Counted from the stretch's first letter, positions 1 through 8,058 are shown. The stretch is DNA of 33,055 bases from JAFDWI01 sp964449375 (GCA_964449375.1 CAYVAS010000026.1:1-33055); one strand, 5' to 3'. Notes: a model not told the origin generated them from the letters alone. Made by a program: numbers and translations.

Positions 1-554
1 TCACCTCGACCGACCACGGTTCGGTCACCTCGGTGCAGGCGATCTACGTGCCCGCCGACGACCTGACCGACCCGGCTCCGGCCGCGGCGTTCACCCACCT
101 GGATGCCAAGACCGTGCTGAGCCGTGCGATCTCCGAGCGGGGGATCTACCCGGCGGTGGACCCGCTGGACTCGACCTCCCGGGTGCTCGCTCCCCAGTAC
201 GTCGGCCAGGAGCACTACGACGTGGCCACCCAGGTGCAGGAGGTCCTGCAGCGGTCGAAGGACCTGCAGGAGATCATCGCCATCCTGGGCATGGACGAGC
301 TCTCCGAGGAGGACAAGGTGCTGGTGCAGCGGGCCCGCAAGATCGAGCGGTTCCTGTCGCAGCCCTTCCACGTGGCCGAGATCTTCACCGGCGTGCCCGG
401 CACCTACGTGAAGCTGTCGGACACGATCCGTTCGTTCAAGGCCGTCCTGTCGGGCGAGTACGACCACCTGCCCGAGAGCGCCTTCTACATGAAGGGCGAC
501 ATCGACGACGTGGTCGAGTCCGCTGAGAAGGCCGCCGCCGAGGCAAAGGCCTGA
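1..554 (+). CDS. atpD: ATP synthase F1 subunit beta, C-terminal part
   Basis: This is the 3' end of the catalytic beta subunit of F1Fo ATP synthase, which makes ATP from ADP and phosphate at the inner face of the membrane. The frame is open from base 3 and enters from outside the window. The first residues (T-S-T-D-H-G-S-V-T-S-V-Q-A-I-Y-V-P-A-D-D) match the region after the Walker B strand of beta subunits. They are followed by the conserved DLTDPAPA and HLDA motifs and by the C-terminal helical domain, including a DELSEEDK-type segment that corresponds to the DELSEED lever contacting gamma. The stop is 4 bases before atpC, the usual operon end. The GTG at 33 is internal, not a start. Identification is firm; only the length of the missing part is unknown. 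Confidence 0.97.
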   Translation, partial: TSTDHGSVTSVQAIYVPADDLTDPAPAAAFTHLDAKTVLSRAISERGIYPAVDPLDSTSRVLAPQYVGQEHYDVATQVQEVLQRSKDLQEIIAILGMDELSEEDKVLVQRARKIERFLSQPFHVAEIFTGVPGTYVKLSDTIRSFKAVLSGEYDHLPESAFYMKGDIDDVVESAEKAAAEAKA

Positions 555-558
555 TCCG

Positions 559-1074
559 GTGTCCTCGGTGTCCGAGTTGATCCCCGAACATCCCGACGAC
601 GGCCAGTACCACGGGAACGTCGCCGACGACCTGGCCAGGGGCGACGTGCGCCTACAGGTCCACGTGGTGTCGCCGGAGAGCGAGATCTTCGCGGGCCGGG
701 CGAACTGGATCACCGCTCCGGGCGCCGAAGGTTCCTTCGGGGTGTGGCCGCGGCACGCGCCGCTGGTGGCCGCGCTGTCCAGTGGCATGTTGCGGATCGG
801 ACTTCCCGACCGCGAGACAATGGAGTGGGTCGTGCGCGGCGCGTTCCTGTCGGTCAAGGCCAACGTGGTGACCGTGCTGATCGACGTGGCGATCGATTCG
901 CCCGACGACATCGACCTCGAGGAGGTCCGTGCCGAGCTGGCCGAGGTCAGCGCCGAGCTGCGGACCAAGGTCGACGACGTCGAGTACCTGCGGCTGTTGG
1001 ATCACCGCGAGTGGTGCCAGGCCCGGATCCGCTTCGTGGAGCGCCGACCCGACTGGGTCCCCAAGCACCACTGA
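559..1074 (+). CDS. atpC: ATP synthase F1 subunit epsilon
   Basis: Epsilon subunit of F1Fo ATP synthase, which couples the gamma stalk to the c-ring and can restrain ATP hydrolysis. About residues 30-115 form the N-terminal beta-sandwich, with recognisable epsilon motifs (VVSPE, GAEGSFGVWPRHAPLVAAL, FLSVKANVVTVLID). The rest is helical and acidic, then basic. It starts at GTG 4 bases after atpD, consistent with translational coupling. At 171 aa it is longer than the usual 130-140 aa, with about 30 extra N-terminal residues and a longer C-terminal tail (RRPDWVPKHH). A GTG near 646 would give a more typical N-terminus, so the start is not certain. It is the last gene of the atp operon; the next gene is convergent. 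Confidence 0.93.
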   Translation: MSSVSELIPEHPDDGQYHGNVADDLARGDVRLQVHVVSPESEIFAGRANWITAPGAEGSFGVWPRHAPLVAALSSGMLRIGLPDRETMEWVVRGAFLSVKANVVTVLIDVAIDSPDDIDLEEVRAELAEVSAELRTKVDDVEYLRLLDHREWCQARIRFVERRPDWVPKHH

Positions 1075-1119
1075 GCGACCGCGCCGCGCATCACCTGACG
1101 CCGAGACCGACCGGTTCGT

Positions 1120-1134
1120 CCGGCGCAGCGCCGG
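1120..1134. terminator. Hairpin between convergent atpC and Tat-protein genes
   Basis: CCGGCGC and GCGCCGG flank a single A, forming a compact GC-rich stem in the 69-bp gap between two convergent genes. There is no T-run, so it is only a candidate bidirectional terminator. Confidence 0.35.
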
Positions 1135-1143
1135 GGCGGTGGG

Positions 1144-1983
1144 TCAGGAACAACCCCAACTGATTTCGCCGATCGACCATCCGTGGTTCTCCCCCTCGGC
1201 GATGTTGGTACCGTGGACGGTGAACACCTGTGTGGAGGGAATCGACACGGTGATGTCGCCGGCGCCGTTCTGGAGGTTCGAGGTGCCCGAGATGTTCCTC
1301 CAGGGGTCCGCTGCGGTTCCGACACCACCGATGTTCGCGTTGGGGCTCGCCGTCGGTATCGAGGCGGCATCGGTGATCCAGATGCTCTCCAGGTAGGTCG
1401 AGGGGGAGCCGTCGATGTCACGGATCTCGAAGCTCAGATTGTTGACACTCACCGTGGGCGCGGAGGGATTCGTGATGGGGTCGTCCTCGTAGAAGGAGAA
1501 CTGCACCGAGTACCCCTCGTGCGTCGCCGGGTTGCCGTCGTTCTTCGAGAGCAACCGGTACTCGTCGGGCCCGTAGCCACCGGAGGCCCTCGGGCCTCCG
1601 GTCGTGGCAGGTGAACCGGCCGAATTGGCTGGGGGCGGACCGATCGCCGTCACCTTGACGAGCACATACACCTCGGTGTTTCCGGTGCCACCGACCCGGG
1701 CAACGAATCGCACGCTTGCTCCGTCACTGGAGTTGTCGGGAGCCACCGGGATGCCACCCGACAGGTCGCCGCTCACCCACTGATCGGTACCGGTTGTACC
1801 GCCCGAAGCCCACGACCCGTCTGCCCAGTGCAACGTTCCCGCGTAGGTGCAGTCGCTGGTGCTGGTCAACGCGAACGCGCTGGAGGTACCCAGGACGCTC
1901 GGGGCAACCCATGCGGCTCCGGTCGCGGCACCGGCGGCGCCGGTGTAGGCGATGAATCGTCGGCGATCGACGGTGGATTCCAT
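1144..1983 (-). CDS. Tat-exported protein of unknown function
   Basis: Function not recognised. The ATG at 1983 is preceded by a GGGAG ribosome site, which favours it over upstream in-frame starts. The protein (279 aa) begins with a clear twin-arginine signal: MESTVDRRRFIAYTG, then an Ala/Gly-rich hydrophobic core and a cleavage-like SSAFA near residue 35. It should therefore be exported folded. The mature part is rich in Ser, Thr, Gly and Asp with many predicted beta strands (TEVYVLVKVTAIG, YSVQFSFYEDDP, SVNNLSFEIRDID) and has few Cys. It resembles an extracellular beta-sandwich domain that reports acceptance of structured surface proteins, but I cannot assign a family. It lies convergent to atpC and 149 bp downstream of glpX on the same strand; a possible own promoter (TACTGT, 2053-2058) precedes it. 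Confidence 0.8.
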   Translation of the reverse strand: MESTVDRRRFIAYTGAAGAATGAAWVAPSVLGTSSAFALTSTSDCTYAGTLHWADGSWASGGTTGTDQWVSGDLSGGIPVAPDNSSDGASVRFVARVGGTGNTEVYVLVKVTAIGPPPANSAGSPATTGGPRASGGYGPDEYRLLSKNDGNPATHEGYSVQFSFYEDDPITNPSAPTVSVNNLSFEIRDIDGSPSTYLESIWITDAASIPTASPNANIGGVGTAADPWRNISGTSNLQNGAGDITVSIPSTQVFTVHGTNIAEGENHGWSIGEISWGCS

Positions 1984-2132
1984 GCGACGGGCTCCCTCTC
2001 TTGCTTGGGACCATGGTGACCCGACCACCACCCTGGCAGCCAGCCGGTGCGTACAGTAGCAGGCGACCCGTCTGTTTCTTGCAGGCATGAGCAGCTGGAC
2101 CCGGACCGAACTGCCCGAGGAGGGGTGATCGT

Positions 2133-3128
2133 TCAGCCGAATTCGGTCGAACTGTACGCCTCGAGCTTGGCCGGGCGATGGTGCGCATCGACCAGGCGGA
2201 CGGTGCCGGATTTCGAGCGCATGACCAGCGACTGGGTGGTCACTCCCGAACTGTCGAAGCGCACGCCCCTGAGCAGTTCTCCGTCGGTGATGCCGGTCGC
2301 AGCGAAGAAGCAGTTGTTCCCCCGCACGAGGTCGTCGGTCGTGAGGACCCGATCGAGATCGTAGCCGGCGTCGAGGGCGGCCTGGCGTTCGGCGTCGTCG
2401 CGTGGCCAGAGCCGACCCTGGAGCACGCCGTCCATGCACTTGAGCGCTGCCGCGGCGATGACCCCTTCGGGGGTACCGCCGATGCCGAAGAGAATGTCCG
2501 CGCCGGACCCGTGACGGGCCGTGGAGATCGCACCGGCGACGTCACCGTCGGAGATCAGCCGGACCCTCGCCCCGGCCTGGCGGACCTCGCCGATCAACGC
2601 TTCGTGACGGGGCCGGTCGAGGATCACCGCCGTCACATCCGTGACCGGCTTGCCCTTGGCCTCGGCCACGGCTCTCAGGTTGTCGGTCGGTGAGGCGTTC
2701 AGGTCGATGGCCTGCGCGGCTTCCGGGCCGACCGCGATCTTCTCCATGTACACGCACGGGCCCGGGTCGAACATGGTGCCACGTTCGGACACGGCGATCA
2801 CCGCGATCGCGTTGCCGCGCCCCAGCGCCGTGAGCGTGGTGCCGTCGATCGGATCCACGGCGATGTCGGTGGCCGGCGGGGTGCCGTCACCGATCTCCTC
2901 GCCGTTGAACAACATCGGCGCCTCGTCCTTCTCGCCTTCGCCGATGACCACGATCCCGTCCATCGAGACCGACTGCAGAACGAGCCGCATCGCATCGACG
3001 GCGGCACCGTCGGCACCTTCCTTGTCGCCGCGGCCCATCCACCGGGCCGCGGCCATCGCAGCGGCTTCGGTGACGCGGACGAGTTCCATGGCCAGGTTCC
3101 GGTCGGGCACCTGCTTGATCGAAGACAT
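2133..3128 (-). CDS. glpX: Fructose-1,6-bisphosphatase class II
   Basis: GlpX-type fructose-1,6-bisphosphatase, hydrolysing fructose-1,6-bisphosphate to fructose-6-phosphate in gluconeogenesis in the cytosol. It is 331 aa, normal for the family. Visible signatures are the N-terminal RNLAMELVRVTEAAA, the metal-binding GEGEKDEAPML, the DPIDGTT motif shared by the Li-sensitive phosphatase superfamily, and GIGGTPEGVIAAAALKCMDG near the middle. In many actinobacteria GlpX is the main FBPase, since class I is absent; that is family knowledge, not visible here. The ATG at 3128 has no Shine-Dalgarno but lies 7 bases after a TACCAT -10 box, which suggests a leaderless message. The open frame extends further upstream to 3269, but that part is not conserved-looking and would cross the promoter. 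Confidence 0.95.
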   Translation of the reverse strand: MSSIKQVPDRNLAMELVRVTEAAAMAAARWMGRGDKEGADGAAVDAMRLVLQSVSMDGIVVIGEGEKDEAPMLFNGEEIGDGTPPATDIAVDPIDGTTLTALGRGNAIAVIAVSERGTMFDPGPCVYMEKIAVGPEAAQAIDLNASPTDNLRAVAEAKGKPVTDVTAVILDRPRHEALIGEVRQAGARVRLISDGDVAGAISTARHGSGADILFGIGGTPEGVIAAAALKCMDGVLQGRLWPRDDAERQAALDAGYDLDRVLTTDDLVRGNNCFFAATGITDGELLRGVRFDSSGVTTQSLVMRSKSGTVRLVDAHHRPAKLEAYSSTEFG

Positions 3129-3135
3129 GGCGTGG

Positions 3136-3141
3136 ATGGTA
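3136..3141 (-). promoter_or_regulatory. -10 box of glpX (leaderless start)
   Basis: Read on the minus strand this is TACCAT, followed by 7 bases and the glpX ATG at 3128. Transcription would begin at or one base before the start codon. No good -35 box is visible. Confidence 0.45.
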
Positions 3142-3242
3142 GTGGACCCGTCCGGACCCCTCTGAGCGCCCACCGGCGCCACGCCTGGCGGACCGTGGCG
3201 CCGAGGTCGGGCCACCCATGGTGCCGTGGAGCGACCGAACTC

Positions 3243-3248
3243 TAGGCT
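3243..3248 (+). promoter_or_regulatory. -10 box of the PqqD/HprK-like gene
   Basis: TAGGCT, fitting TANNNT, lies 29 bases before ATG 3278 in the 149-bp gap divergent from glpX. It helps decide the start of the downstream gene: the earlier ATG at 3218 would be upstream of the likely transcription start. Confidence 0.35.
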
Positions 3249-3277
3249 GCCACGGCGATGACCCGGCATCCGTCACC

Positions 3278-4642
3278 ATGCGCATGACCGAGCGCCTGCG
3301 CGCGCTCAGAAGGTCACGAGCGCAGCGCTCGGAAGGGCGGCCGCCCCCCTGCGTCGGTTGCCATGGGGGAAGCGACGACCAGCTCGAATCGGTGGAGGCC
3401 GGTCTGGTCAGCCCCTCGACGCCCGCTTCGATCGTCGGACCGGTGCCGGGCACCCAGGCCGCGGTCGTCGACGACCACCTGGTGATGCTGGACCCCGCCA
3501 CGGGCAGGCGGGTGCTCTTGAACTCGACGGCGGCGCTGATCGCGACCGCGTTCGACCGGGAGCGAACCGTGGCCGACGCGATTGCACAGCTCGGGCACGA
3601 GACCGGACTCGCGACCGAGGACATCGCCGATGACGTGCTCGCCACCGTCGACCGTCTCGTGTCTCAGGGGCTGCTCGCCCGTGCTGATCTCGCCGAAGAC
3701 GGTCTCACCGACGAGCGTCCGGCCACGGGGTCGGTGCGGGTGGAAAGGGTGGTTCCGACCGAGGACGGGCACGGTGCACGGGTGTGGATGTTCGACAGTG
3801 GCCCATGGCTCGCCGCGGGCGTTGGTGTGACCGTGCGGGTCGAACCCGAGGAGCTCGCCGGCGACGTCCGCGCGGCACTTCCGCCGTTCACCGGCGACCC
3901 CGCGCGGCCCGGCGGTCATCGAATCGACCTCGTGGTGGGCGAACGCGAGACGGCACAGGGCGGAACCACGATCGACATCGTGGTCGACGGGGTCGTGAGG
4001 GATCGTGGCGTGCGGACGGGCGCGGTGGTCGCCCGACTGTTCGATCGACTGGACGCGCTGCTCGCCGAGCAGACGGCCGGTCTCCGCTTCCACGCCGGCG
4101 CCGTCGAACGCGACGGCGAGGTCGTGGTCGTGGCCGGTCGGAGCGGGCAGGGCAAGTCGACCCTCACCGCGGCGCTCGTGCAGGCAGGATGGCGGTACCT
4201 GACCGACGAGCTGGTGGTCGTCGATCCGGACAGCCTCCAGGTCACCCCGTATCTGCGCCCGCTCGACCTCGATGCGGCGTCACTGGCTGCGCTGGGCATC
4301 GCCGAGCCCGACATCAGCACCGGACTGCGCAAGGACAAGGTGGTGCCCTCACGCCTCGGAGCCACCTCCACCGGGGGGCGGATCGCGGCCGTCGTGGTCC
4401 TCACCGACCACGCGCCCGAGGGCGACCCGGTCGCGGAGTCGCTGCCCGCGCCCGAGGCGGTCATGGCGATGGTCACGCTGACCTTCGCCTCGACCTTCGC
4501 CGACCCCGACGCGCTCGTCGACCTCGCCCACCTGTGCTCGACGGCCCGCACGGTCAGACTGCACCGGGCGCCCCTCGACGACCTTGTCCGCGCCGTCGAC
4601 GAGCTGGTGGCCGCGCCGACCGGGGGCGCCCCGGAACGTTGA
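3278..4642 (+). CDS. PqqD-domain / HPr-kinase-like fusion protein
   Basis: A 454-aa two-domain protein. Residues about 55-135 form a PqqD-type winged helix (GTQAAVVDDHLVMLDPATGR, LLNSTAALI, then a helix ending RLVSQGLL). PqqD domains bind ribosomal precursor peptides and present them to modifying enzymes. Residues about 265-440 resemble the HprK / PEP-carboxykinase-like P-loop fold, with RFHAGAV, Walker A GRSGQGKST (287-295), and TDELVVVD after it. HprK-related kinases beside RiPP genes, such as lasso-peptide tailoring kinases, phosphorylate serine in precursors. No precursor, radical SAM enzyme, protease or lasso cyclase is visible nearby, so the substrate is unknown. The start is uncertain: the frame is open from ATG 3218, but a -10 box at 3243-3248 favours ATG 3278 (or 3284). 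It is divergent from glpX and followed by an independently promoted mutase gene. Confidence 0.75.
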   Translation: MRMTERLRALRRSRAQRSEGRPPPCVGCHGGSDDQLESVEAGLVSPSTPASIVGPVPGTQAAVVDDHLVMLDPATGRRVLLNSTAALIATAFDRERTVADAIAQLGHETGLATEDIADDVLATVDRLVSQGLLARADLAEDGLTDERPATGSVRVERVVPTEDGHGARVWMFDSGPWLAAGVGVTVRVEPEELAGDVRAALPPFTGDPARPGGHRIDLVVGERETAQGGTTIDIVVDGVVRDRGVRTGAVVARLFDRLDALLAEQTAGLRFHAGAVERDGEVVVVAGRSGQGKSTLTAALVQAGWRYLTDELVVVDPDSLQVTPYLRPLDLDAASLAALGIAEPDISTGLRKDKVVPSRLGATSTGGRIAAVVVLTDHAPEGDPVAESLPAPEAVMAMVTLTFASTFADPDALVDLAHLCSTARTVRLHRAPLDDLVRAVDELVAAPTGGAPER

Positions 4643-4704
4643 ACGAAGGGTCCGACGCTCCGGAACCGTCGCCCCCGGGAGTTCATGATCAGAGCCGGCT
4701 CTTC

Positions 4705-4710
4705 TACGCT
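4705..4710 (+). promoter_or_regulatory. -10 box of the acyl-CoA mutase gene
   Basis: TACGCT, 43 bases before GTG 4754, with TTCATG 17 bases upstream as a poor -35 candidate. It implies a leader of about 37 bases carrying GGGGGACCGGAAA before the start codon. Confidence 0.4.
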
Positions 4711-4753
4711 GGAAACGACAGAGATTCGTTGCGACCCGCTGGGGGACCGGAAA

Positions 4754-6469
4754 GTGACTGACGACGACACAGGCGACGACGCAGGACCTGCAAAGACCAC
4801 GCCGGGTGCGACGCGGCGTGACTGGGAGCAGGCCTATGCCGCCACCGTCGGCGAACCACCCGAGCCGGTGAACGACTCGGGCGTGGCCCGCCGGCCCCTG
4901 TACGGCCCCGGCGACCTCGCCGGCGCAGACGCCGACGCCGAACCCGACGCCCGTATCGGCTGGCCGGGGTCGTTCCCTTACACCCGGGGCCCCTACGCCT
5001 CGATGTACCACACCAAGGTGTGGACGATGCGTCAGTTCGCCGGGTTCGGGACGCCCGCCGACACCAACGAGCGGTTCCACTCGATGCTGGCCCACGGCGG
5101 CAGCGGGCTGTCGGTGGCCTTCGACATGCCCACGCTCATGGGCCGGGACTCCGACGACCCCATGGCCGACGGCGAGGTGGGGCGCTGCGGCGTCGCGGTG
5201 GACACCCTGGCCGACATGATCGACCTGTTCGACGGCATCGACCTGGGCGAGGTCACCACCTCGATGACGATCAACTCGCCCGCCGCGATCCTGCTGGCCA
5301 TGTACGTGGCCGTGGCCGACCGCGACGGTACCGACCGGGCGGCGCTCGGCGGCACCCTGCAGAACGACATCCTCAAGGAGTACCAGGCCCAGAACGAGTT
5401 CATCTTCCCGCCCCGGCCCTCGATGCGGCTGGTACGCGACACGATGCGCTTCTGCGCCCGGGAGCTGCCCAAGTGGCACCCGATCTCGATCTCGGGCTAC
5501 CACATCCGCGAAGCGGGCTCGACCGCGGCCCAGGAGCTCGCCTTCACGCTGGCCAACGGGTTCGCCTACGTGGAGCTCGGCCAGCGCGCCGGCCTCGACG
5601 TCGACGTCTTCGCGCCCCAGCTCAGCTTCTTCTTCAACGCGCACACCGACTTCTTCGCCGAGATCGCCAAGTACCGGGCCGCCCGGCGCATCTGGGCCAC
5701 CTGGATGCGCGACCGCTACGGCGCCACCGACCCGGCCGCGATGCGGCTGCGCTTCCACACCCAGACCGCCGGGGTGTCGCTCACCGCGCAGCAGCCGGAG
5801 GTGAACATCGCGCGTACCGCCATCGAGGCGCTGGCCGGGGTGCTGGGAGGCACCCAGAGCCTGCACACCAACTCGATGGACGAGGCCCTGGCGCTGCCCA
5901 CCGAGAAGGCGGTGCGCATCGCGCTGCGCACCCAGCAGGTGATCGCCCACGAAACCGGCGTCGCCGACGTGATCGACCCGCTCGGTGGGTCCTGGTACGT
6001 CGAGTCGCTCACCGACTCGATGGAGGCCGCCGCCGAGGAGATGTTCGACCATCTCGACACCATCGGGGACGGTTCGATGCTCGACGGCGTGCTCGCCGGG
6101 GTGGACGACGGCTGGTTCGTCGACGCGATCGCCGAGTCCGCCTACGCCACCGAATCGGCCATCGGACGCGGCGACCGGATCATCGTCGGGGTGAACGCCT
6201 TCCAGGAGGGCAACGGGGACGCCGAACCGGACCTGCTGCGCATCACCGTGGACCAGGAACGCCACCAGGTCAAACGCCTCGGCGCGGTCAAGGCGGACCG
6301 GGACTCCGACGCCGTGGCCCGGGCGTTGGACACGGTCCGCCGAGACGCCGCCGACCCCGAGGTCGACCTGATGCCCGCGCTGATCGACGCGGTGGCGGTC
6401 ATGGCCACCGAAGGCGAGATCGTCGACGCGCTCGCCGAGGAGTTCGGCCGCTACCGCCAGCCGGTCTGA
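4754..6469 (+). CDS. icmA: B12-dependent acyl-CoA mutase large subunit, isobutyryl-CoA mutase type
   Basis: Large (catalytic) subunit of an adenosylcobalamin-dependent acyl-CoA mutase, 571 aa. The TIM-barrel hallmarks are present: TRGPYASMY, WTMRQFAGFGT, GLSVAFDMPT, TLQNDILKEY, SGYHIREAG, QLSFFFNAH and the PLGGSWYVE end. The C-terminal B12-binding domain (DxHxxG) is absent, so a separate small subunit must exist outside the window. Substrate choice can be read from two sites. The residue equivalent to methylmalonyl-CoA mutase Tyr89 is Phe95, and Arg207 is Gln213; the offset of 6 is confirmed by His250 matching His244. The Phe/Gln pair is that of isobutyryl-CoA mutase, not methylmalonyl-CoA mutase (Tyr/Arg) or 2-hydroxyisobutyryl-CoA mutase (Ile/Gln). 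Expected reaction: isobutyryl-CoA to n-butyryl-CoA. GTG 4754 is chosen because ATG 4685 lies upstream of the promoter box. Confidence 0.85.
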   Translation: MTDDDTGDDAGPAKTTPGATRRDWEQAYAATVGEPPEPVNDSGVARRPLYGPGDLAGADADAEPDARIGWPGSFPYTRGPYASMYHTKVWTMRQFAGFGTPADTNERFHSMLAHGGSGLSVAFDMPTLMGRDSDDPMADGEVGRCGVAVDTLADMIDLFDGIDLGEVTTSMTINSPAAILLAMYVAVADRDGTDRAALGGTLQNDILKEYQAQNEFIFPPRPSMRLVRDTMRFCARELPKWHPISISGYHIREAGSTAAQELAFTLANGFAYVELGQRAGLDVDVFAPQLSFFFNAHTDFFAEIAKYRAARRIWATWMRDRYGATDPAAMRLRFHTQTAGVSLTAQQPEVNIARTAIEALAGVLGGTQSLHTNSMDEALALPTEKAVRIALRTQQVIAHETGVADVIDPLGGSWYVESLTDSMEAAAEEMFDHLDTIGDGSMLDGVLAGVDDGWFVDAIAESAYATESAIGRGDRIIVGVNAFQEGNGDAEPDLLRITVDQERHQVKRLGAVKADRDSDAVARALDTVRRDAADPEVDLMPALIDAVAVMATEGEIVDALAEEFGRYRQPV

Positions 6470-6555
6470 CCCGGCCTCTCACTCACGCTTCGAAGTCACC
6501 CGGCTCCGATCCGTGACCCCTGTCACGCGCGGGACCGGCAGGCCGCAGCACGAGG

Positions 6556-6561
6556 TAAAGT
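6556..6561 (+). promoter_or_regulatory. -10 box upstream of the MBL-fold hydrolase gene
   Basis: TAAAGT, 59 bases before GTG 6621; no convincing -35. It argues against the upstream ATG at 6513 as the start of the hydrolase. Confidence 0.35.
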
Positions 6562-6620
6562 CGTCCATCGGCCGGTGTCGGGCGACCCGCACCGAAACGC
6601 ACAGCACCACGGGGGTCCAT

Positions 6621-7496
6621 GTGCTCACAGTCAGCTTCCACGGAGTGCGCGGGTCGACGCCGTCGCCGTGCGCCGCGAACGAACGCTACGGAGGCAACAC
6701 CGCATGCGTGTCGCTGCAGCGCCCGGGAGCAGAGCCGATCCTGTTCGACCTGGGCACCGGGTTGCGACTGCTCGGCCGGGCCTGGCCCCGCGACGAACCC
6801 TTCCACGGCCACGCCCTGGTCAGCCACCTGCACTGGGACCACATCCAGGGCCTGCCCTTCTTCGAGCCGATCCTGCGGCCCGGTTCCAGCCTGGACGTGT
6901 ACGGACCGGGCACCGACGAGCTGACCCTGGGCGAGGCGTTCGACGCGTTCATGCGGGCACCGTTCTTTCCGGTGACCGTGAGCCAGCTCGCCGGTACGAT
7001 CCGCTTCCACGACGTGGCACCGGGCAGCTTCTTCATCGGCGACGCCGAGGTCACCGCGGCGCTGGTGCCTCACACCGGACCCACCTACGGCTACCGGGTC
7101 GACGTGGCCGGCGTGTCGGTCGCCTACATCTCGGACCACCAGCAGCCCGGCGTCGACGACCACTCGGTCACCGACGCCGTGGTCGCGCTGGTCCGTGACG
7201 TGGACCTGCTCATCCACGACGCCCAGTACGACACCGCCGCCTTCCGCAACAAGACCGACTGGGGCCACTGCACCGTGGAGTACGCGGTCGACGTCGCCCT
7301 CGCCGGAGGCGCCCGACGCCTGGCGATGTTCCACCACGACCCCGCCCACGGCGACAGCCGCCTGGAGGAACTGCTCGTCGACGCCCGCGACCACGCTGGC
7401 GACGCCCCTCTGGAGATCTTGCTGGCCCGTGAGGGCCTGGGGCTGACCCTGCAGGGTGAGGTCGAAGCGAGCACCGCGGCGGGCGCGACCAACTAG
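6621..7496 (+). CDS. Metallo-beta-lactamase-fold hydrolase
   Basis: A 291-aa cytosolic hydrolase of the MBL superfamily, near the PhnP / RNase Z-like / cyclic-nucleotide phosphodiesterase branch (COG1235-like). The N-terminus FHGVRGSTPSP and the GGNT motif are typical of that group. The metal site shows HLHWDH at residues 69-74 (HxHxDH), PHTGPTYGYRV as the next histidine region, YISDHQQ with the bridging Asp, and FHHDPAHGD near the end. The exact substrate cannot be read. GTG 6621 is preferred: it follows GGGGG by 5 bases and the conserved fold begins immediately. It lies between a mutase gene and a flavin-reductase-like gene on the same strand, and a possible own promoter is present. Confidence 0.85.
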   Translation: MLTVSFHGVRGSTPSPCAANERYGGNTACVSLQRPGAEPILFDLGTGLRLLGRAWPRDEPFHGHALVSHLHWDHIQGLPFFEPILRPGSSLDVYGPGTDELTLGEAFDAFMRAPFFPVTVSQLAGTIRFHDVAPGSFFIGDAEVTAALVPHTGPTYGYRVDVAGVSVAYISDHQQPGVDDHSVTDAVVALVRDVDLLIHDAQYDTAAFRNKTDWGHCTVEYAVDVALAGGARRLAMFHHDPAHGDSRLEELLVDARDHAGDAPLEILLAREGLGLTLQGEVEASTAAGATN

Positions 7497-7540
7497 GTTC
7501 GGAAGCCGAACTCCTTCCTGCCGAGCCGAGGAGCGGATTG

Positions 7541-8047
7541 GTGGCTGACCCGTACGAACCATCGAGCGCCGGGGTCGACGACGCCGAGTTCCGGCGGGTG
7601 CTCGGCCACCATCCCACCGGGGTGGCCATCGTCGCCTCGATCTTCGAGGGTGAACCCGCCGGGTTGGCCGTGGGCAGCTTCTTCTCGGTCTCGCTGCACC
7701 CGCCCATGGTCGGGTTCTGCGCCGCGAAGGCCTCGACGAGCTTTCCCAAGGTGCAGGCGGCCGGGACGTTCTGCGCGAGCGTGCTCGCCCACGACCAGGA
7801 GGCGGTCTCGCGGGTGTTCGCGTCCAGCGGCGCCGACAAGTTCCGCGGTCTGGGCTGGCGGCGGTCCCCCGACAGTGCCTCGCCGATGCTCGACGACGCG
7901 CTGGCCTGGATCGACTGTTCCATCTCCTCGGTGACCGATGCGGGCGACCACGTCATCGTGCTGGGCGACGTGCTGCACCTGGAGGTCCATCGCTCCACCG
8001 CGCCGTTGGTCTTCTTCCGCGGCGGCTACCACACGGTCCGTCTGTGA
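7541..8047 (+). CDS. Flavin reductase-like (FMN-binding) protein
   Basis: A 168-aa protein of the flavin reductase-like / FMN-binding split-barrel family, which uses NAD(P)H to reduce free flavin, usually for a partner monooxygenase. Features: FRRVLGHHPTGVAIV at the start, GLAVGSFFSVSLHPPMVGFC (flavin-binding strands), a Phe-Pro-Lys helix and LAHDQEAVSRVFA, FRGLGW, then a strand pair ending LVFFRGGYHTV. The start is GTG 7541, 8 bases after GAGGAG; a TTG at 7538 is directly in front. No monooxygenase partner is adjacent, so the acceptor of the reduced flavin is unknown. It sits 44 bp after the MBL hydrolase and may be co-transcribed with it. Confidence 0.88.
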   Translation: MADPYEPSSAGVDDAEFRRVLGHHPTGVAIVASIFEGEPAGLAVGSFFSVSLHPPMVGFCAAKASTSFPKVQAAGTFCASVLAHDQEAVSRVFASSGADKFRGLGWRRSPDSASPMLDDALAWIDCSISSVTDAGDHVIVLGDVLHLEVHRSTAPLVFFRGGYHTVRL

Positions 8048-8058
8048 CCGTCCACGGT

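Noticed and set aside
4349..6265. Long open frame (638 codons) on the minus strand opposite the mutase gene
   Set aside because: Composition is Gly/Val/His/Arg-rich, as expected of the antisense of GC-rich coding DNA; no motif, and the plus-strand gene is certain.
4754..6469. Methylmalonyl-CoA mutase call for the B12 enzyme
   Set aside because: The substrate-choosing Tyr and Arg are replaced by Phe and Gln, and the B12 domain is absent.
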